Assembly: GCA_029990175.1 (NCBI GenBank)
Contig: JARKIP010000038.1
Coordinates: 22,885,501 to 22,949,500 of the forward strand
Reading direction: 5' to 3'
Source of the DNA: Petunia secreta
Lineage: Eukaryota > Streptophyta > Magnoliopsida > Solanales > Solanaceae
DNA: 64,000 nucleotides
Positions 41,882-53,376 of this stretch are shown one piece after another. Positions within the stretch are counted from its first letter, which is position 1, and each line of letters opens with the position of its first letter. The notes beneath the pieces were generated by a model that made no database searches, was not told the origin of the DNA, and saw only the letters and a list, made by a program, of their open reading frames with translations. The translations under genes were made by a program, and so were the position numbers.

Positions 41882-44589
41882 TCCTCCCCTTCTTGAGAAG
41901 ATTTCGTCCTCGAAATTGAGGCATCATCACCCACGACCTCATCATCACCTATATCCAAAGGAACCAAGTCACAAACATTAAAAGTATTAGAAACTTGATA
42001 CTCACTTGGCAAGTCGACCACATAGGCGTTGTTGTTTATCTTTGAAAGCACTTGGAATGGGCCATCGCCACGGGGTGCTAACTTCCCTTTTCTAAGGTTT
42101 GGAAACCTTTCTTTCCGGAAGTGCACCCACACATAGTCACCCTTCTTGAGTTCCACCTTCTTGCGTCCTTTGTTTTTCTTGGAAGCAACCTTAGCATAGG
42201 CTTCCTCCAAATTCTTCTTCGCCTTTGCATGGAGTTCCATCATTGCTTTTGCTCTAGCTTTACCTTCAAAATTAACAACCATTTCCCTTGGCAAAGGGGT
42301 TAGATCAAGGGGAATCAAGGGGTTAAACCCATAAACACACTCGAATGGAGTCATGCCAATCATTCTATGCACGGTTCGATTGTAGGCAAACTCCATAAGA
42401 GGTAAACGATCAATCCAAGTCCCGGCCTTACCTCGGGTCATGGCTCTAAGAAGAGCACCCAAGGTTCGGTTTACCACTTCCGTTTGCCCATCGGTTTGTG
42501 GGTGGTGGGACGTGGAGAACAAGAGCTTGGTGCCTAAAGCACCCCATAAACTTCGCCAAAAATGGCTTAGGAACTTAGTGTCCCTATCACTCACTATAGT
42601 TTGAGGCACACCATGTAGCTTCAAAACATTTTCAACAAACAAGGAAGCTACATGTTGGGCATCATCGCATTTCTTGCATGGAATGAAATGAGCCATCTTT
42701 GAGAACCTATCCACAACAACAAAAATGCTATCATGGCCCCCCCTAGTCCTAGGTAATCCCATCACGAAATCCATTGAGATATCCAACCAAGGACTAGTAG
42801 GTACGGGGAGAGGGGTATACAACCCATGGGGGTGGGCTTTGGATTTAGCACGCTTGCACTCAAGGCAATTGTTGCAAAACTTTTCCACTTGCACCCCCAT
42901 CTTTGGCCAATGAAATTGTTCTTTAAGAATAGCCAAAGTCTTTCTTGTGCCAAAATGTCCCATGAGTCCCCCGCAATGTGCCTCTTGCACAAGCAACTCC
43001 CTCCAAGAGGACTCCGGAATGCACACTCTACCATTTTTGAAGATATAACCATTAACCCATTGGTATTTTTCAACTCTCTCCCCCTTCTCTAGAGCGTTAT
43101 GGACACTCTTTAGCTTTGGGTCATGAGCGTACATCAATTTAATGCTCTCAAAACCCATGAGCTTAGAGGTGAGAGTGGTGGCTAGAGCAAACTTTCTCGA
43201 AAGTGCATCCGCCACAACATTGTCCTTCCCTTTCTTATATTGAATCACATAGGGAAAGGACTCAATGAATTCAACCCACTTGGCATGTCTCTTATTGAGC
43301 TTCTCTTGGCCTCTCAAATGCTTGAGTGACTCATGGTCACTCTTGATTACAAACTCACGAGGCCAAAGATAGTGTTGCCAATGGGCAAGGGCTCTCACAA
43401 GGGCATACAACTCCTTGTCATATGTAGAATAGTTCAAGGAGGCCCCTTTCAACTTTTCACTAAAGTAGGCGATGGGTTTGCTATCTTGCATTAATACACC
43501 ACCAATTCCCACCCCCGAGGCATCACACTCAACCTCAAATGCCTTTCCGAAGTCGGGCAATTGCAATAGAGGGGCGGTACTCAACCTACTTTTCAACTCA
43601 AGGAAGGCCTTCTCTTGAGGCTCTCCCCAAACAAACGGTTGGTCTTTCTTCACCAATTCGGTGAGTGGAGCGGCAATGGAGCTAAAGTCCTTCACAAATC
43701 GCCTATAAAAGCTTGCGAGACCATGAAAGCTCCTCACTTGAGTCACGGTAGTAGGGGTAGGCCAATCACGTATGGCCTCTACCTTAGACTCATCCACCTC
43801 CACTCCTTGAGCACTCACAACAAACCCAAGGAAGACCACCTTCTCAACACTAAAGGCACACTTTTTAAAATTAGCATAGAGCTTTTCGGCTCTCAACTTC
43901 TCAAGCACTAGCCTAAGGTGTTCAACATGGTCGTCTATTGATTTGCTATAGATCAATATATCGTCAAAATAGACGACCACAAACTTGTTGATGAATGGCT
44001 TTAGAACATGGTTCATTAGCCTCATGAAAGTGCTAGGTGCATTGGAGAGCCCAAAGGGCATCACCAACCATTCATAGAGACCAAATTTGGTCTTGAATGC
44101 GGTTTTCCATTCATCACCGGGTTTCATCCGGATTTGATGGTAGCCGGACCTAAGGTCAATTTTGCTAAACACACATGAACCGCTCAATTCATCTAACATA
44201 TCATCAAGTCGGGGAATAGGATGACGGTACTTTACCGTTATTTTGTTCACGGCCCGACAATCTACACACATTCTCCAAGTGCCGTCCTTTTTGGGAACAA
44301 GGATCACGGGCACGGCACAAGGACTCAAGCTTTCCCTTACCAAACCTTTAGTGAGCAATTCATCAACTTGCTTTTGCAATTCCCTTGTATCCTCCGGGTT
44401 GCTCCTATAGGCCGGTTTGTTTGGGATTTGGGATCCCGGGACAAAGTCGATTTGATGCTCAATGCCCCTCAAAGGAGGCAATCCATCCGGCATTTCATCC
44501 GGGAACATGTCACCAAAATCCTTCAAAACATTCTCAAACACACTAGGCAAAGGATTAGAAGAAAAATCACAATTAGAGTTAAGGATCAT
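41680..44589 (-). CDS. CRM-type pol: reverse transcriptase, RNase H, integrase
   Basis: A 969-residue frame. RT lies at about residues 85-270 (WRMCVD, KIDLRSGYHQI, LVMPFGLSNAPSTF, catalytic YFDD at 207-210). RNase H starts near 350 (FEVECDASGVGIGGVL, then SDHESLKHL). Integrase follows with its His/Cys zinc site (HCGGLMGHFG...CNNCLEC), catalytic Asp/Asp/Glu in MDFVMGLP, VSDRDTKF and TDGQTEVVNR, and a GPF-type C-terminal domain (GDGPFQVLSKINNNAYVV). The last part (RPFTRSQAKEIQGVHIHL to GAPPGQLTA) is encoded partly inside the 3' LTR. It makes the DNA copy and inserts it. The frame overlaps gag-pro by 11 bp in the +1 frame, so expression would need a frameshift, or the shift is a mutation. Confidence 0.9.
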   Translation of the reverse strand: MILNSNCDFSSNPLPSVFENVLKDFGDMFPDEMPDGLPPLRGIEHQIDFVPGSQIPNKPAYRSNPEDTRELQKQVDELLTKGLVRESLSPCAVPVILVPKKDGTWRMCVDCRAVNKITVKYRHPIPRLDDMLDELSGSCVFSKIDLRSGYHQIRMKPGDEWKTAFKTKFGLYEWLVMPFGLSNAPSTFMRLMNHVLKPFINKFVVVYFDDILIYSKSIDDHVEHLRLVLEKLRAEKLYANFKKCAFSVEKVVFLGFVVSAQGVEVDESKVEAIRDWPTPTTVTQVRSFHGLASFYRRFVKDFSSIAAPLTELVKKDQPFVWGEPQEKAFLELKSRLSTAPLLQLPDFGKAFEVECDASGVGIGGVLMQDSKPIAYFSEKLKGASLNYSTYDKELYALVRALAHWQHYLWPREFVIKSDHESLKHLRGQEKLNKRHAKWVEFIESFPYVIQYKKGKDNVVADALSRKFALATTLTSKLMGFESIKLMYAHDPKLKSVHNALEKGERVEKYQWVNGYIFKNGRVCIPESSWRELLVQEAHCGGLMGHFGTRKTLAILKEQFHWPKMGVQVEKFCNNCLECKRAKSKAHPHGLYTPLPVPTSPWLDISMDFVMGLPRTRGGHDSIFVVVDRFSKMAHFIPCKKCDDAQHVASLFVENVLKLHGVPQTIVSDRDTKFLSHFWRSLWGALGTKLLFSTSHHPQTDGQTEVVNRTLGALLRAMTRGKAGTWIDRLPLMEFAYNRTVHRMIGMTPFECVYGFNPLIPLDLTPLPREMVVNFEGKARAKAMMELHAKAKKNLEEAYAKVASKKNKGRKKVELKKGDYVWVHFRKERFPNLRKGKLAPRGDGPFQVLSKINNNAYVVDLPSEYQVSNTFNVCDLVPLDIGDDEVVGDDASISRTKSSQEGEDDETQTPTRPFTRSQAKEIQGVHIHLVRKGLEEGSDWKPFRVLKLGFTPKEEESPAEPGAPPGQLTA
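41882..41894 (-). other. Polypurine tract of the CRM-type element
   Basis: On the minus strand AAGAAGGGGAGGA directly precedes the 3' LTR start TGATGAGA. It lies within the pol coding frame because pol reads through into the LTR. Confidence 0.8.
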
Positions 44590-46769
44590 ACCTTTGCACT
44601 AGGCATAGGAGAAGTTTGGTGCCATCATTACCTTTCAAGAGCTCGCCCGGTTGCATCATGGCACACATGCCACCGGTAGATGAAGTAGGTGGGATTGCCA
44701 CCATGCTTTTGGACAAAGGGCTAGTCTCAATGAGTGACTTAGCCTTTGCCACCTCCCTCAACTCCTTCATTTTCTTGTAGTCATCACTCACTTGCTTAGG
44801 AGTGAGAGGTTTAAGCACAAATCTCTTCCCTTCATGTTTGACCGTGTAAGTGTTGACACGACCATCATGCACCACTTGCCTATCGAATTGCCATGGCCTC
44901 CCTAAGAGTAGGTGGCATGCTTGCATAGGCACAACGTCAAACAAATGCTCATCAACATAACTACCCATTCTAAACTTGATCATGGCTTGTTTCATTACCT
45001 TAAGCTCTCCACATTCACTAAGCCATTGTAACCGGTAAGGTTTAGGATGCTTCATGGTAGTTAACTTCAATTGAGCCACTAGTGATTGACTCACTACATT
45101 TGCACAACTTCCGGAATCAATTATCATAGAGCAAACAACATCTTTGACCCGGCACCTAGCATGGAAAAGATTTTCCCTTTGCAAGGTTTCACTATCTTCC
45201 ACAATCATAGCCCCTAGGCTCCTTCTCACAACCAAGAAAGTATGAGGATCCTCCTCCTCCACCGTGTCATCAAGCAAATCATTCTCCTCCACTCCCTCAT
45301 CTCCCTCTACTCCCTCTACTCCCTCATCTTCCGATTCACTCTCTTTCTCATATGCATTATTACCAACAACAATCATGGTCCTCTTTGTAGGACATTCCCT
45401 AGCAAAGTGACCATAGCCCTTGCACTTGTGGCATTGTATGGAAGAAGAAGTAGGAGCATGTAATTGAGCTTTAGAGTTACCTCCCACATTAGGTGTGTTC
45501 TTCTCATACGGCTTTTTCACATCCTTGGTAGCATTTGCACCACTTGTTCCACTTGCACTTGGGAATCTTGCATTTGTAGTAGGAGGCTTCCAATCCTTTG
45601 GTTTGCTTGTTGGAGTAGGAGTGCTACTCTTGTAGCGGAGGGATTTCTCCTCCTTGAGCCATTTCTCGGCCTCAACCGCATCTTCACATAGCTTGTAATG
45701 ATCATCATATTTGTGGAACTTCAATTGTGAAGCTATGTCTCGGTTCAAGCCCCCTTTGAAACGGATCATGGCCGTCTCATTGTCTTCATCATCTAAGTCA
45801 AGGATCATTCGGATTTGCTCAAATTCATTGAAGTATTCACCAACCGATTTGGAACCTTGCTTCAAATCATATAGACGCCTTTGTTGTTCAACCCGGTATT
45901 GGTTAGTCAAGTACTTCTCATCCATCACACGGATCAACTCTTCCCAAGTAAGATTAATAGCCATACCCGTCCTCCTTCTATTCCTCTTCACCGACTCCCA
46001 CCAAGTAGAAGCAAAAGATTCAAAGGAGGATATTGCATACTTGGTCTTCTTCACATCGGGCATATCATTGGTGTCAAAGATACGCTCCATAGCCAATTTC
46101 CAATCAATGTACTCCACCGGGTCACTACTTCCTTTGAAAGAAGGAATAGTGAGCTTCACACTATTAAGATTGTTGTTGTTGTCACGACCCCCTTGGAATG
46201 GCTCCGGTTGGCCTCCATGGTGATCATCATAAGCAACATAGTCCCTTCTAGCATTCCTCCCTCCATATCCTAAGGGTGGCCCTCGACCTCGGCCTCTACC
46301 CCGATCCACATTTCGACCCCAATTCATAGCTCGCCTTGGTTGAAAGTGATCATCAAACCCATACACATCGTCACCATAATCAACTTCCTCCCCTTCTTGA
46401 GCCTCAACAACTTGCTCAAGAGGTTGCACATTTCGGACGGGTCTTGGTAGTGGAAAGTTTCTTGGGGGATTATCCAAGATACGGGGAATGCCCGTTCGTT
46501 CAATTCTCTCTCGATCCTCCTTTACCCGTTGTTGATTGAGCAATTCAACAACTTGCTCCGGGGTAAAGGTAGGGCTTACTTGAGCCTTCACCGGTCTCAA
46601 TTTGGACACTCGGGGTCCCTTTTTCAATTGGGACACTCGGGGTCCCATGTTCACCTTGAGTACTCGAGGCTCCCTTTTCAAGAGAATCAATCCTTTGGTT
46701 CATGAGGTCCATCTTGGCAAGAAGATTAGCCAAGGCCTCCTTAATGAAATCTTGACCTTCGTTGGCCAT
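44579..46769 (-). pseudogene. CRM-type gag-protease, frameshifted near the N-terminus
   Basis: The natural start is probably ATG 46769 (MANEGQDFIKEAL, a coiled-coil-like N-terminus). That frame stops after 74 residues, and homologous gag sequence continues one frame over (open from 46690, 703 residues). The overlap 46545-46690 holds short direct repeats (GGGACACTCGGGGTCCC), a likely slippage site. The long frame carries the gag domain (LKFHKYDD and EQQRRLYDLKQGSKSV), a CCHC zinc knuckle CHKCKGYGHFAREC (about residue 417) and the retropepsin site IIDSGSCANVV (about residue 523) with LLLGRPWQFD. It packages RNA and processes the polyprotein. Confidence 0.85.
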
Positions 46770-48004
46770 TGTACCTACAAAGAAAGAAACAAGAGTTAGT
46801 TAAAACACCTCACTCGCTCCCTCACTTGTGTTCACTCGGATCACTCTTTTGGGTGGCGGTGGATATTTCACTCAACTTGTAGTTCCAAAGCTTCACGTAG
46901 ATGATTAGCAACTCCTCAACTCAACTAAACTATTCACGAGTCACGCACACTCCGGGGTGAGTGGAGTTAATGGGACTCAATGAACGCTAGGCACTTTGAA
47001 GTGAAGGACTTGAGTTAAAAGGTTCTACGCTTTTCCTTAGAAGTCTACTCTCCTTGCTAGGCACGATTCACCTAAGAGAAATAAAAGGGTTAGCACTATT
47101 CAAGTAGATCGGTTACTCAAATTAGTACTAACTAGATGTTATGTTATCAAAAAAAGGGAAATACCTATGAAAATCTACCCGAAACAATACGTTCAGCACT
47201 CAGGAGGGGCGCCTGAAACTCAGGTGGGGCGCCTAGTCTGTGCTGTATTCCAGGCGGGGCGCCTGGGTCTAGGCGGGGCACCTGAGACTTAGGCAGTAGC
47301 CAAGTCAGGCGGGGCGCCTGGCTTAGGCGGGGCGCCTGGCCTGAAGCCTTTCCCAACTCGTTCCAAACTCGTTTCAAGTCGATTTTCAAGCCTCAAATCC
47401 GATGTTTTCAACTTGTTTTCACAATCCAAAGATACCCAAAGTTGTTTTTGATCTTCCTTAACAAAACCCAATCAAATTTTCAATCAAACAATCAATCAAA
47501 TCAAGGTTCAATCTCAAGAACTCAAGAACACAAGGGTTTAACAAAAGGGTTTCAACAAGGATTGTGATTGATCAAAGTAGGTGTTATACATGTTCAAATC
47601 CCACAAAATTGGTACCGAATTGTTTGTTTTTCAATGAAGATCAATTCCAAATAACAAGTTTCCAATCAAACATCAATCCAACCCAAGAATCAAGCCAAAA
47701 TTCATCAAGAACAAGTTCTTCAAGGGTTTAAGGGGTTTTGGGGTTTCAATTTTTCAAACTTCACCAATTCCAACAATTTTGGTACCCAAGTAACGGGAAA
47801 TCAATCACGATCGAGAATCCATAATACCCATATCACAAATCATCCAAATCAACAAGTTACACCAAATTTTTGTATTTTTTCAATTTTTCATTTTTTTTGT
47901 AATTTTCTCCTTTCTAATAACTTCAACAACAAGAAAAACTAAAAGAGGATACTAGGCACGAAGAATCAAGGGTCGGGGGTTTGTAGAAACAAAACCCGAG
48001 CCTT
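46770..48004 (-). other. CRM-type 5' leader
   Basis: About 1.2 kb between PBS and gag without a protein-like frame. It carries a second cluster of AGGCGGGGCGCCTGG units (47200-47345) like those in the LTRs. Confidence 0.6.
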
Positions 48005-48016
48005 GCTCTGATACCA
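48005..48016 (-). other. CRM-type primer binding site (initiator tRNA-Met)
   Basis: On the minus strand TGGTATCAGAGC follows the 5' LTR end after three bases; the match to initiator Met tRNA extends a few bases further (AAGG). Confidence 0.85.
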
Positions 48017-48019
48017 AAC

Positions 48020-48855
48020 TGATGAGAATCAAACGCGGAAAAGTAAAAAGATAAGAACGAGACGTAACTCGATCTCTAATCCCAAGTAGCAACGGAGAAC
48101 TTGTTCCGTTACACCCCGAGAGAAGGACAAGAACACCTACGCTATGCAACTACCCTCGAGCTAACGCGAGCACGCAAGTAGAATGGTCGGAGAGGAAAAG
48201 TATTCACCTAGATCCGCTAGAAGAACTACAAGTCCAAGATCAAAAGGTTTCATTCAATAACCAAGAGCCATGCTCATGTTCAATGTTTAACATTCATCAA
48301 ATATCAAAAACTAAGTGTAAATAGGCTAGACTTGGCTATTTATAGTGTTTACCAAGCTTGCACAAAGACTTAAATACCCTTACTAATAAGGTTCATCAAA
48401 TAAGCCACGTAGGGCAAAATAGTAAAGAAACATAAGTTCAGCAGCTAGGAGGGGCGCCTGGGGCTGGGAGGGGCGCCTGGAACATGCTGAAGCTAGGCTG
48501 GGCGCCTGGCTAGGCGGGGCGCCTGGAACATGCTGAAGCTAGGCGGGGCGCCTGGCTAGGCGGGGCGCCTGGCTTGGCCTTCAGCTAGGCGGGGCGCCTG
48601 GCCAGGTGGGGCGCCTGGGTGCTTTTCTGGGCCTTAGGCAGTGAGTTGGCCAGGCGGGGCGCCTGGCTCAGGCGGGGCGCCTGGCTCTGCTGGGCTCTCT
48701 TCTTCCTTAGGCGTGAAGCCTAGTTTGAGCACCCGGAATGGCTTCCAATCGCTTCCTTCTTCAAGGCCCTTCCTCACCAAGTGTATATGTACTCCTTGGA
48801 TCTCCTTAGCTTGACTCCGTGTGAATGGTCTTGTGGGGGGGTTTGGGTCTCATCA
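48020..48855 (-). repeat. 5' LTR of the CRM-type element (836 bp)
   Basis: Near-identical to 41066-41881. It has one additional repeat unit (about 19-20 bp, near 48670) and two extra G near 48836. The GGCGCC array occupies 48450-48690. Confidence 0.9.
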
Positions 48856-48860
48856 ATATT

Positions 48861-50276
48861 TAGATCTGAGCACGTGGATTAAATGCATTCCTTGTGAGCT
48901 TTTGAAATCAATTTTGCCAAGAGAAAATGGATAACCTTGTTTGTGACATCTAGGCTAAGTTTCTTGACTCTTGTGTACTAAGTGCTTTACGCTTTATTCT
49001 CCGAGCTTATTTAATTGCTTTGATTGAGAGTCAGAATTGAACCATTTTGAGTGAGTCATGTGCTATTGTGTGAGTGAGGTTCTTAGTCTTGTTCCATGCT
49101 TGTCACTTGAGTCTAGAACTTGCCCGGAATGTGGTTGAAGCAAAATCCTAGGTTTTGCTCAATTTGAAAAATTATTATAGGCCTTCCTTGATTCGTTTGA
49201 TATTTTTTCTAGCCTACCCTATACTTGATTTCACCTAGTCAGCCCCTTTGAGCCTTTATCCTGTTTATTGGTAACCATATTACAAGCCTTGACCTCTTTT
49301 GTTTTGAATTTCCTATCTTTTGAATACACTATCTCCTTAAGTACTTATATGCATAATGAGTTGAAATAGCTAAAGTTGAAGAAAAAGGCTGGTTTGCTTG
49401 TGGATTGGTCCCAAGTAGACAGTAAAAGAAGCGCTTCTGAAAAAAATGAAAAGGAAAGATTCTTTGATTGTTTGGCCAGCTTTCAAGGATAAAAAAAAAG
49501 TTTTTTGAAAGAAGGAAAAAATTGTGAAGTTTCAAAAAAAAATGAGCACTCTTGTTGAGCTGAAAATTGTTCATAGGCGTACATAAAAAAAGAAAGATTT
49601 GGTGTTGGTTTAAATTGAAAGGGAGGAATTTTTGAAAGATAGAATTGTGCAGAAAATTAATATGTTGTAAGTGCTTAGGGAGGTTTAGTCACTTTATCCA
49701 TATCTATCCTACCTGTCCCACAGCCTACATCAAGTCCTACTTGATTTTAGACTAAACAGACTAACATTAGTGGAGATTTACATAATAGGCAAGCCTATAG
49801 TACTTCTTGTGTCGCATGTGAACTTTTCTGTGATTGTTGAGTGAATTATTTCTATCTGTAAAGTCTCGATTTTCTGATATCTTGTGAGTATTGGACAATT
49901 TCTCTTGATTTGTTGTGAGGACGATTGATTCATGAATGATAGGTGATTTTATTAGACTCTCAGTCGAGGTAAGTGAGCAGGCTTGAGAAACCTGGTAGCA
50001 CAGAGTAGGTTATTAGAGTTAGGATGTTACAATTTGGTTGTTTGATAGTTTTTAAATGTTTGGACTGTTTTGGCATTGTGAACATAATGAAGTGCGTGAA
50101 AGATGCATGTGAGAAGGTTTAATTATTGATATCAACCATGGTCACAGGTGTAGTTGTTCTAAATTGTTGAGTTGATCCTTTTAAGAATGAAATTGAGATT
50201 GTGTCTTGAGTCGTTTGAAGTTAGAGTATTTTTTGTGATTGCTCGAGGACGAGCAAAAGTTTAAGTGTGGGGGTGT
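48861..50276 (+). other. Internal region of the large element, right part, with polypurine tract
   Basis: Non-coding. It ends in GCAAAAGTTTAAGTGTGGGG followed by GTGT, a purine-rich tract directly before the right LTR start TGATG at 50277. This is a common arrangement at the 3' end of plant gypsy elements. Confidence 0.55.
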
Positions 50277-50839
50277 TGATGTTGGGCATATTTGATGTAT
50301 TTTAGATATATATTTCCCCTACCTTTTACTTAAATTAAATGCTAAAGAGTGCCCAACATTGCTTATTTTTTGATATTCTACTAATTTGGTGTGTTTGAAT
50401 GACTTAGGTATGAATTGGTGAAATTTTGGAGCAAGATGGCTGTACTTTTAGAGAAGTCCGAAGTCATAATTGAAGTATAAAAATGAAGAAGAGCGGTGTC
50501 AAAAATCAGCGGAGTAATGAGCTTTGAAAGCTCTTTGTATGAACCTTAGAACAGTCGTACATTGTAAGGGATGCTGTGAGACCTTGGAGCAGAGCATACA
50601 TATTGTCTTACATTGTAAGAGTGGTTGTACGACCTGAAGGTTCCCATCCAAATTGGAATTAGGCTAAAACATTTTTTACTCGTTGTAATCCATATATAAG
50701 CAGCCTTAAACATAACTTTAGGTATCTTTGGATCTTTGGGAGGCAGAGAAACGCTAGAGATGAATTGGAGCTCAATGTCTACATTGAATTTTTTTCTCTT
50801 TTCCTTTACATAGTTTGTTAGTTCTACAGATGTGGGATT

Positions 50840-53376
50840 TAAAACGACCTCGGTCAGTCGTTTCGAAAGTTAGGACTCCGATTAGCGTACCGATAATTTT
50901 AAAATATTTATAAAGTCTATTAGGACCAGTATATAAAATTTGAGCTAAATCAGACCTCATCCGGTACGTACCGGAAGAAGATTTCAGTTTTTATTGTCGA
51001 TAAATATTAAAAAGAGAGTTTCGAGTTCAATTTTTTGGCGAATGAACTTCGATTCGAAATCCGAAAGCGCCGTTGGGTTCGTATGATTGTTTATGGCTTT
51101 TGTGAACTTTAGAAAGTGAATTTCGAAGTTGTTCGGCTAGTTTCCGCTAAAATGCCGAAAGTTAAATAATTTGATATTTTTTCATTTAAATTCGCATCTT
51201 GAGTTTCGGGAATCTGATTTAAGATCCGCCTTACCGAGTATGCTACATATATTTTATATAAATTATATGCAAAATTGAAAATTATTTCGAATATCGTAGA
51301 GTACCGTTTTAATTTTTGTCACGAAAAGAAAAGAAAATAAAAGAAAAGAAAAGAAAAGGAGAAAACGACAAAAAAAAGGGCGGTGGGCATCTAAGGGATT
51401 TTGATTAAATCCCTTTTGGCTGCTAAACTTTGAACAGAAACATAAAACGTACAGAAGCATAAACGAGAAAGATAAAGAGAAACACAGAAGAGAAAAATGC
51501 CAGAAAATGTGAAAAAAGCCGGAGAAAAGTAGAATTTTTACCCCGAAACATTCAGGTAACGATCTTAATACATTATTTGAGTTTATTAAGTGTGTTTGAA
51601 TAATTTTTAACGGTGAAAATTGGGATATTAGACATTGTTTAAATAAATTCAATTAATAGTTTAAAGGGTCAATTGGACCCCGATAGTGGAATTGATTATA
51701 TATTCGTACTCCGCGAGTTATGGGCAACATATAAATATAATTTATTTAGGGCTTGGTTATGTGACCTTAAACCTTGTACATAGGCCTGACCTGCGTATTG
51801 CGTATGCAAATAGGGTATCAGGTTCCTAATCGGATTATCCTAAGATGTGGGGAATGAAGCCTTTAGCCTTATTTGATATAGTTTTCTACTTATTGAATAC
51901 AGCATGATCGTTTGGCAGTGAATCCAAAGGATAAAGCGGTTATTGAGTAACTGTGCTAATTTTGTAATAAGGTAAGTGTTTATATCCATTTCTTTGGAGG
52001 CACTTGGCCTCGTGGATTTTCTACCACGTGTTCCTTATGTGTGTAGCTACCGATAGGCGTACTCATTACGCCATAGCTTTGGATTTATATTGTATATTAT
52101 ATGTTATGCCCTATTGTTGGTATTGCATTGAGTATATGAGCATTGCACTCTGGTTTTGATCATTGCATATACTTCCCGGTAGGCGATGAGAGTCCCGAGC
52201 CGGTGAAGGGTCATTATTGCATATACTTTTCGATAATCGATGAGAGTTCCGAGCCGTGAAGGGTCATCATTGCATATACTTCCCGGTGATCGATGAGAGT
52301 CCCAAGCCGGTGAAGGATCATTATTGCATATATCTCTTGGTAGACGATGAGAGTCCCGCGCCGGAGATAGGTATCAGGCATATGTGACTGCATTGCATCG
52401 TACCGCATTCATCACATCTCATTGCACCGCATACTGACTATTATGTGTATTGTGTTGTGTTTTATGTATGCGGTTATGTATACTATGTCGTGGACATATC
52501 TCAGTTTGCCTATATATTTTTGGCTCGTATTCTGGGTTGCGGGGATCGGGTTTCACACCGCAACGATATAAATATATAGATCGGGTTGCAAGTCTGCACG
52601 TCGCAACGATATAAATATATGGATCGGGTTGCACGCCGCGACAGTATGAATATATGGATCGGGTTGCACGCCGCTACATGATGAATATATGGATCGGGTT
52701 TCATGCCGCGGCAGGATGTATTTCTGATTGTCGATATGTTCGGGATACCTATATGTTCTGGCTATCTTACGTTCCTGGTTGTTAATGATTTGTGATTTCA
52801 TACGTGTTTCTAGTTATTATCTGGCTCTGCCTTTTCATAATTTAAATAAGAGAAATTTTGTTTATCTGTTTCTCTTCTCCAGGCTAGCTATCCTATTCTT
52901 TGAAGTGGCTAGTCTGCCCCACTTATTGAGTCCTTTTGACTCACCCTTGTTTGTTGTTTGTTTCTTGTCTATTTATTTCATTTCGGCAGGTTCGCTACAG
53001 GATTGAGTTCGCCACATTGTTCAGGAGCGAAGACGACTTCACCTGTCAGTGTGAGCAAGCTTTTATTCCGGATGGTCACCAGTTTATTGTTTATTACTTC
53101 AGTTGCATTTTGCTCCCTTCAGGAGGTATCTGTCTTCTTTCGTACTCTTAGATGTCTAGTCTGGATAGTCCTAAACCTAGTAGTTGGGTAGTTAGCTGTA
53201 ATTTCTTTGTACAGCTTAAAGGTATCAGTATATCTGTGCTTTTTCTAAGTCTTGTTCTTATTTATGAGTTGGATTTATATTCATTTTCCTAATTCAGATT
53301 TTAAGGGTTCGCCCGACGGGTTTAGGGGATGATGTCGGATGCCCGCACGGCCTAGCCAAAAATTTGGGTCGTGTCA
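50840..53376 (+). mobile_element. Tekay/Del-like solo LTR (2537 bp)
   Basis: Inserted in the right LTR with a perfect duplication GGATT (50835-50839 and 53377-53381). Begins TAAAACGACC and ends GGTCGTGTCA; the usual TG start appears mutated to TA. It contains two tandem arrays: about four units with GATGAGAGTCCCGAGCC (52140-52370) and five units with GATCGGGTTGCACGCCGC (52545-52716). No coding domains, so it is a solo LTR. The family name is inferred from style and length, not from an alignment. Confidence 0.75.
52140..52716. repeat. Two tandem arrays inside the solo LTR
   Basis: First array: units of about 55 bp with CATTGCATATACTTCCCGGT and GATGAGAGTCCC. Second array: units of about 34-36 bp with ATATATGGATCGGGTTGC and CGCCGC. 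Both decay towards their outer units. Confidence 0.7.

Larger units (their letters stand above)
41066..48855 (-). mobile_element. CRM-type Ty3/gypsy retrotransposon, near-complete and young
   Basis: LTRs at 41066-41881 and 48020-48855 are almost identical, have perfect 8-bp ends TGATGAGA/TCTCATCA and are flanked by the target duplication ATATT (41061-41065 and 48856-48860). The minus-strand order is LTR, PBS, gag-pro, pol, LTR. The pol frame ends about 200 bp inside the 3' LTR, a feature of CRM (centromeric chromovirus) elements, and RT/integrase sequence fits that group. Gag is frameshifted near its start and gag-pro/pol are in different frames, so this copy may be defective despite its youth. 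Confidence 0.9.

Noticed and set aside
45242..46273. Plus-strand frames opposite CRM gag
   Set aside because: Shadows of the gag-protease frame.
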